Origin: Shinella sp. PSBB067
Lineage (GTDB): Bacteria > Pseudomonadota > Alphaproteobacteria > Rhizobiales > Rhizobiaceae
Assembly: GCF_016839145.1 (NCBI RefSeq)
Contig: NZ_CP069303.1
Span: 2,294,001-2,358,000 of the forward strand
Direction of reading: 5' to 3'
Length of the DNA: 64,000 nt
Shown: piece after piece, positions 60,189 through 64,000 of the stretch
Layout of the letters: each line of letters starts with the position of its first letter
Position numbering within the stretch: position 1 is the first letter of the stretch
The notes under the pieces: generated by a model
Database searches by the model: none
Told to the model about the DNA's origin: nothing
What the model saw: the letters and a program-made list of their open reading frames with translations, nothing else
Made by a program: the position numbers and the translations under genes

Positions 60189-62591
60189 TCAGCCAGCGGG
60201 AACCAGTTGCCGCGGAACAGCCCTCGGCCGCAGCAGGAGACGGTCGCGAACACGACGCTTGAGGGAATGCGGCTCCAGGATTTCACGGTCGCGCTCGAAG
60301 ATGGCTCCGTTCAGGGAACGGTCGCGCCAGAGCGCCAGTTCCGCGCCCCACCGCGCGGCGACGCCTGGGTCGAGGCCGTCCGGCCGTCCCATATCGGTCG
60401 CCATGATGCCGGGCATCCAGGTGGTGATCACGATATCGGGGAACCGATCGGAAAAATCGGCGACCAGGGCCTTCGTGAGGATGCGCGCGGCGCCTTTGGA
60501 AACGCTGTAGGCGGAACTGGCAGGCTGCGGCGCCAGATCGGCGAAACTTCCCACATTCACGATGCGCCCGGCACCGGAGCGCGTCATCGTGGCAAGTGCT
60601 GCGCGGGTGCACGCGACCACGCCGCCCAGGTTGACCGCGACCGTTTCCATGAAGCTTTCCGGCGTTTCCTCCATGAAATCGCGATGGGGATAGACCGCCG
60701 CGTTGTTGACGAGGATCGTGACATTGCCGATCGTTCGCTGAATGTCGGTGAAGGCGCGTTGGACCGCCGCGCCGTCGCCGACGTCGACGAGCCTTGGAAC
60801 GAACAGCCCTTCGGCGGCGCGTCCCGCGGTCTCGTCAAGTCCGGCCTTGCGGCGAGCGAAGCCGACGACGCGCACGCCGCGCCTGGTCAGTTCGACGGCG
60901 AGGGCCTGTCCCAGTCCCGCGCCCGCCCCGGTAACCACCGCGACGTCGCCGCTTGCACCCGCATTGGAATTGCTCAACAGCATCGGGCACTCCATCGAAG
61001 GATCACTTGAGAGTTTTTCATCCGCCAGTTCCGCCGCCAGCTTGTCCCCCACCCTCAGGGCGTTCGCCGCGATCGTGAGGCTGGGATTGATCCCCATCGA
61101 GGTCGGCATGAAGGATGCATCGACGACATAGAGGTTGCGCACGTCATGCGCGCGGCAATCGCGATCGAGAACGCTGGTGCGGGGATCGTTGCCGAAGCGG
61201 AGCGTGCCGCAGCAATGCGCGAAATTCAGTTCCGGCTGGAACGAGAGGAACATCGAGCGCTGCCCACGCAGCTTGCGCTTGACCATTTTCCGGTAGGCCC
61301 GCCGCCGTTCCGTCAGCTCGCTCGAGATCCGATATTCGAAATGCAGGCGGCCGGGGTCCTCCGCATCGAGCATCACCCGATTGTGCTCGTAGGGGAAATC
61401 CTCGATGATTCCGACGAAGACCTTCGCGCGGCCGAAGAAGCGCGCCGCGAGAAAGGCGGGGATGCGAAGGAAGGGCCGGATCGCCTTCAGCCGGCGCAGG
61501 GCCGACCTGTCGAAGATGTTCTTCAGGTAATGCGTGATCTCGCCGTAGGAGGCATCCACGCCCATGGCCTGGAAGGAACCGAACCTGCGGTTTCCCGCAT
61601 AGTAGAAGTCACGCATGGCGATGGAGCGCGTCGGCCCCTCCGACAGCGCTTCGCGCTTGGGCCAGATCGCCACCATCTCGGAAAGATGGAACATCAGGTT
61701 GCGCCCGACGAGGCCGCTGCTGTTGGCGCACCCCTGCGGCCAGGCCTCGGACTTCGAGGCCAACAGCAGCCGGGGTGACCCGAGCGCGCCCGCCGCCAGC
61801 ACATATCGCCTCGCGCGCAACGTGAGGACCTCCCCGCCGCGCTGCGCCACCAGATGGGAGACGCTGTCCTTCTCCCCGTGGATGACCTTGATTTCGCAAT
61901 CGTCGAGAAGAGCGGCATTCGCCTGCCGCAGGGCCGGCTCGACGCCGGCGGAACGGCCGTCCATCTTGCAGGACCTTGGGCACTTGTAGCCGAAGCACAT
62001 CGTGCAGCCCGGCACGAACCGCACGCCGAGGTGAATGTGATAGGGATGCAACCCTATCTTCTCGAACGTGTCCCGCATGGCGCTGTCGGCATGCGGAAGG
62101 GCCGGCGCCGGAAGCAGGCTCGAGCCAGGCTCCCCCGACAGCGGATCGCCGCTTCCGCAGACCTGGTACATCCGCTCCGTTCTTTCGAAATAGGGCAGAA
62201 AGGCGTCGTAGCTCTCCGGCCAGCCGCCGCTTGGATGCGAACGGCCCTCCACATGGTCGATGTCGTGCCGTTCCGGCCGCTCCAGCGTTGCCGCATAGAA
62301 GGCCGACGAGCCACCGACGCCGGCCCCCAACGGTCCGTAGAACAGCGATGCGCGCCCGTCGATCACGGCATGCAGGGGCTTCGGCCAGTAGCCGCGCACA
62401 TGGCGCGCATGCTCGTCGTCGACGTCGCTCCTCAGGGATTGCTGCTCCGCCCGCGGGCCGAAGGGCCCCTTCTCCACCATCAGGACGGACAAGCCCTTTT
62501 CGGCAAGGCAGCGTGCGATCGTACCCCCGCCGATGCCCGTTCCTATAACGATGACGTCCCAGAGTTTCTCGACGACATCGGGATTCATCAT
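60189..62591 (-). CDS. GMC oxidoreductase fused to a short-chain dehydrogenase
   Basis: An 800-aa fusion. The GMC part (about 1-535) has the FAD motif VIVIGTGIGGGTIARCLAE and the C-terminal VVDASFMPTSMGINPSLTI block with His and Asn near 460-515. The SDR part (about 548-775) has VVTGAGAGLGQALA, NNAAVY and YSVSK (catalytic Tyr-x-x-x-Lys) with Ser in VNVGSF. It could oxidise an alcohol and reduce the product, an epimerisation by oxidation and re-reduction, possibly on the polyketide or a sugar. The ATG overlaps the upstream stop (ATGA). Confidence 0.88.
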   Translation of the reverse strand: MMNPDVVEKLWDVIVIGTGIGGGTIARCLAEKGLSVLMVEKGPFGPRAEQQSLRSDVDDEHARHVRGYWPKPLHAVIDGRASLFYGPLGAGVGGSSAFYAATLERPERHDIDHVEGRSHPSGGWPESYDAFLPYFERTERMYQVCGSGDPLSGEPGSSLLPAPALPHADSAMRDTFEKIGLHPYHIHLGVRFVPGCTMCFGYKCPRSCKMDGRSAGVEPALRQANAALLDDCEIKVIHGEKDSVSHLVAQRGGEVLTLRARRYVLAAGALGSPRLLLASKSEAWPQGCANSSGLVGRNLMFHLSEMVAIWPKREALSEGPTRSIAMRDFYYAGNRRFGSFQAMGVDASYGEITHYLKNIFDRSALRRLKAIRPFLRIPAFLAARFFGRAKVFVGIIEDFPYEHNRVMLDAEDPGRLHFEYRISSELTERRRAYRKMVKRKLRGQRSMFLSFQPELNFAHCCGTLRFGNDPRTSVLDRDCRAHDVRNLYVVDASFMPTSMGINPSLTIAANALRVGDKLAAELADEKLSSDPSMECPMLLSNSNAGASGDVAVVTGAGAGLGQALAVELTRRGVRVVGFARRKAGLDETAGRAAEGLFVPRLVDVGDGAAVQRAFTDIQRTIGNVTILVNNAAVYPHRDFMEETPESFMETVAVNLGGVVACTRAALATMTRSGAGRIVNVGSFADLAPQPASSAYSVSKGAARILTKALVADFSDRFPDIVITTWMPGIMATDMGRPDGLDPGVAARWGAELALWRDRSLNGAIFERDREILEPHSLKRRVRDRLLLRPRAVPRQLVPAG

Positions 62592-64000
62592 TGCACCCTT
62601 GCCTGCGTGGTCATCCGCCTGGCGTCATCCATGACCGGATCGAACAGATGCCGAAGATCAAGCGCGGCTGAATTGGTGATGTGATTGTTGTCGAAGTAAT
62701 AGGACCGGCCGTTGTGAAGCACCGAGCAGGTATCGGCGGCGCAAAGCCCGTTCCAGGAAGACAGCCACACGATCCTGTGCTCGGCGGCCAGCTCGTGGAA
62801 CGGCTTTTCCGACAGCGCCGTGCGGCGTACCAGATCGGGCCTGGAGACGGCAAATCGCGCCGCGGTCTCCGCCTGGGCGGCGTTGCCGGAATGAACGAGC
62901 CGGCGCGCCACGTCGCGGGAATCGTAGAACGGCACCTCCGGCACCTGTTGCAGCACGAGGACCTCGAAGCGCTGCGACAGTTCCCCGATCGTCGCAAGCA
63001 CCGCCTTCTCGAAAAGCGCCGGCTGCGGAAGGTCCTCGCCGGCCGTTCCCTCCGCCGGCGACAGGCGGATCGTGTTGGCACTGTCGCGCCCGACCCCCTT
63101 GCCCTCGGCATAATATGCCCAGCGGCCGATAAGCAGCACTCTTTCGATGCCGGGAAGCTCCGCGAACGCCTCGCGGATACGGGCATTCGCCCGCGTGCAA
63201 TCCGCGTCCTGGCTGCGGGTGGCGGCGCTTTCCTCCTTGCGGATGTCGAACAGCGGCAGGCATCCCGCCCGCCAGATGATCAGGCCCGCGCTGCCCGTCT
63301 CGTCCGCCAGCCGCGCCAGCCCTTCCTTGAAGGCCCGGACATGGGAATCTCCCCAGACCACGAAGGTCGGCGGCTTGTCGGGGCCGATCGGGCATACTTC
63401 CACCCCCTCGAACGCCCCTGACGCAGGCACGCTGCAGCGGCTCCAATCCTGCAGGAAGTCGGCGGAGGCGTCGATATGCATGCGCACCGGGGTCGCGAAA
63501 CGCTCCGCCATCCCGTCACGGACATAGGCCGTGCCCCCGAGGGCGAGCAGCACGGCGGAGGAGGCGGCCGCGCCGGCGAAAATCCCGGCCGGCTTCCTGA
63601 ACCGCATCTCCCGGAACGGCCGCTCGACGAAGCGCCAGGACAGCCAGGACAGGCCCACGACCGCCGCAAACAGCGTGGTGACATGGAGCGGCCCGGCGAT
63701 GGCGGCATCGAGGTAGTATTCCGAGAGCGTCAGGGCAGGCCAGTGCCACAGGTAAAGCGAATAGGATATCAAGCCGAAGAACACGGCGGGCGGTGACGAC
63801 AGCAGGCGGTTGACCGCGTTGTCGCCGCGTCCGCCCCATATGACCAGCACGGTGCCGGCGACCGGAAGAACCGCCTGGGAGCCGGGGAACGCCGATCCGG
63901 GGACGACGAACACCACCGCTCCGCAAATCGCCGCAAGACCTGCCCAGGAAAGGACGGGCGAGGTCGCCTGGTCCTCTCCCCGCCCGTACATGTGGATCGC
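62588..64000 (-). CDS. Acyltransferase-3 / SGNH protein (OafA-like), 5' end outside the window
   Basis: The frame is open through the window edge, so the N-terminal acyltransferase-3 helices are missing here. The visible part has the last membrane helices (FFGLISYSLYLWHWPALTLSEYY, family motif) and a periplasmic SGNH domain (about 210-467 of the visible part): VWGDSHVRAF with catalytic Ser, and DNNHITNSAAL with catalytic His. Such OafA-type enzymes O-acetylate surface polysaccharides. It overlaps the GMC-SDR start by four bases, so the two are one operon. Confidence 0.88.
   Translation of the reverse strand, partial: AIHMYGRGEDQATSPVLSWAGLAAICGAVVFVVPGSAFPGSQAVLPVAGTVLVIWGGRGDNAVNRLLSSPPAVFFGLISYSLYLWHWPALTLSEYYLDAAIAGPLHVTTLFAAVVGLSWLSWRFVERPFREMRFRKPAGIFAGAAASSAVLLALGGTAYVRDGMAERFATPVRMHIDASADFLQDWSRCSVPASGAFEGVEVCPIGPDKPPTFVVWGDSHVRAFKEGLARLADETGSAGLIIWRAGCLPLFDIRKEESAATRSQDADCTRANARIREAFAELPGIERVLLIGRWAYYAEGKGVGRDSANTIRLSPAEGTAGEDLPQPALFEKAVLATIGELSQRFEVLVLQQVPEVPFYDSRDVARRLVHSGNAAQAETAARFAVSRPDLVRRTALSEKPFHELAAEHRIVWLSSWNGLCAADTCSVLHNGRSYYFDNNHITNSAALDLRHLFDPVMDDARRMTTQARVQ

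Overview
The window is high-GC DNA with the gene content of an alphaproteobacterium of the Rhizobiales, most likely Rhizobiaceae. The grounds are the inositol dehydrogenase sequence and its sugar ABC operon, a xylFHG operon with a divergent ROK repressor, and a succinoglycan-style export system. Species cannot be fixed from the sequence alone.

Region 1 (1-8.9 kb) is core metabolism. The end of a sugar-binding protein gene is followed by an ABC ATPase, a permease and inositol 2-dehydrogenase (idhA), forming a probable myo-inositol uptake operon closed by a terminator at 3.9 kb. A ROK repressor is then transcribed divergently from xylF-xylH-xylG. A perfect 21-bp palindrome lies in the divergent gap, and the operon ends in a strong terminator.

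Region 2 (8.9-23.4 kb) is an integrated element in tRNA-Arg(CCG), bounded by a 46-bp direct repeat of the tRNA 3' half. A tyrosine integrase sits at its right end and clusters of AGGAAGC, probably integrase arm sites, lie at both ends. A ribbon-helix-helix protein and a small helix-turn-helix protein diverge over two Arc/Mnt-like operators. About 14 leftward genes, mostly with overlapping start and stop codons, follow: small regulatory or unknown genes, a putative Rep/HTH protein, tail chaperone-like genes, a tape measure, a capsid protease, a lambda gpE-type major capsid protein and a gpD-type tail hub protein. No large terminase, portal, tail sheath or tube, baseplate or lysis gene is visible. 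It is therefore either a decayed phage or a compact satellite-like element that brings its own shell.

Region 3 (23.6-64 kb) is an extracellular polysaccharide locus with an embedded NRPS/PKS pathway. Polysaccharide genes include glycosyltransferases, a flippase, a WecG/TagA transferase, an initiating phosphosugar transferase, two Gfo/Idh/MocA proteins (one fused to an epimerase), a Wzz/Wzc-like co-polymerase with a separate degenerate tyrosine-kinase-like ATPase, a Wza/ExoF-like export protein, an O-antigen-polymerase-like protein, a Tat-exported glycoside-hydrolase-like protein, an SGNH-like protein, a GMC-SDR fusion oxidoreductase and an acyltransferase-3/SGNH protein. In the middle, a divergent pair encodes an NRPS (formyltransferase, partial condensation, glycine-coded adenylation domain split by a luciferase-like monooxygenase, carrier protein) and a PKS (KS-AT-KR-DH-ACP-TE), followed by a phosphopantetheinyl transferase. 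Together they could make a small N-formylglycine-primed, reduced polyketide. Several intergenic regions of this locus share short sequence motifs, which suggests common regulation of the polysaccharide and NRPS/PKS genes.
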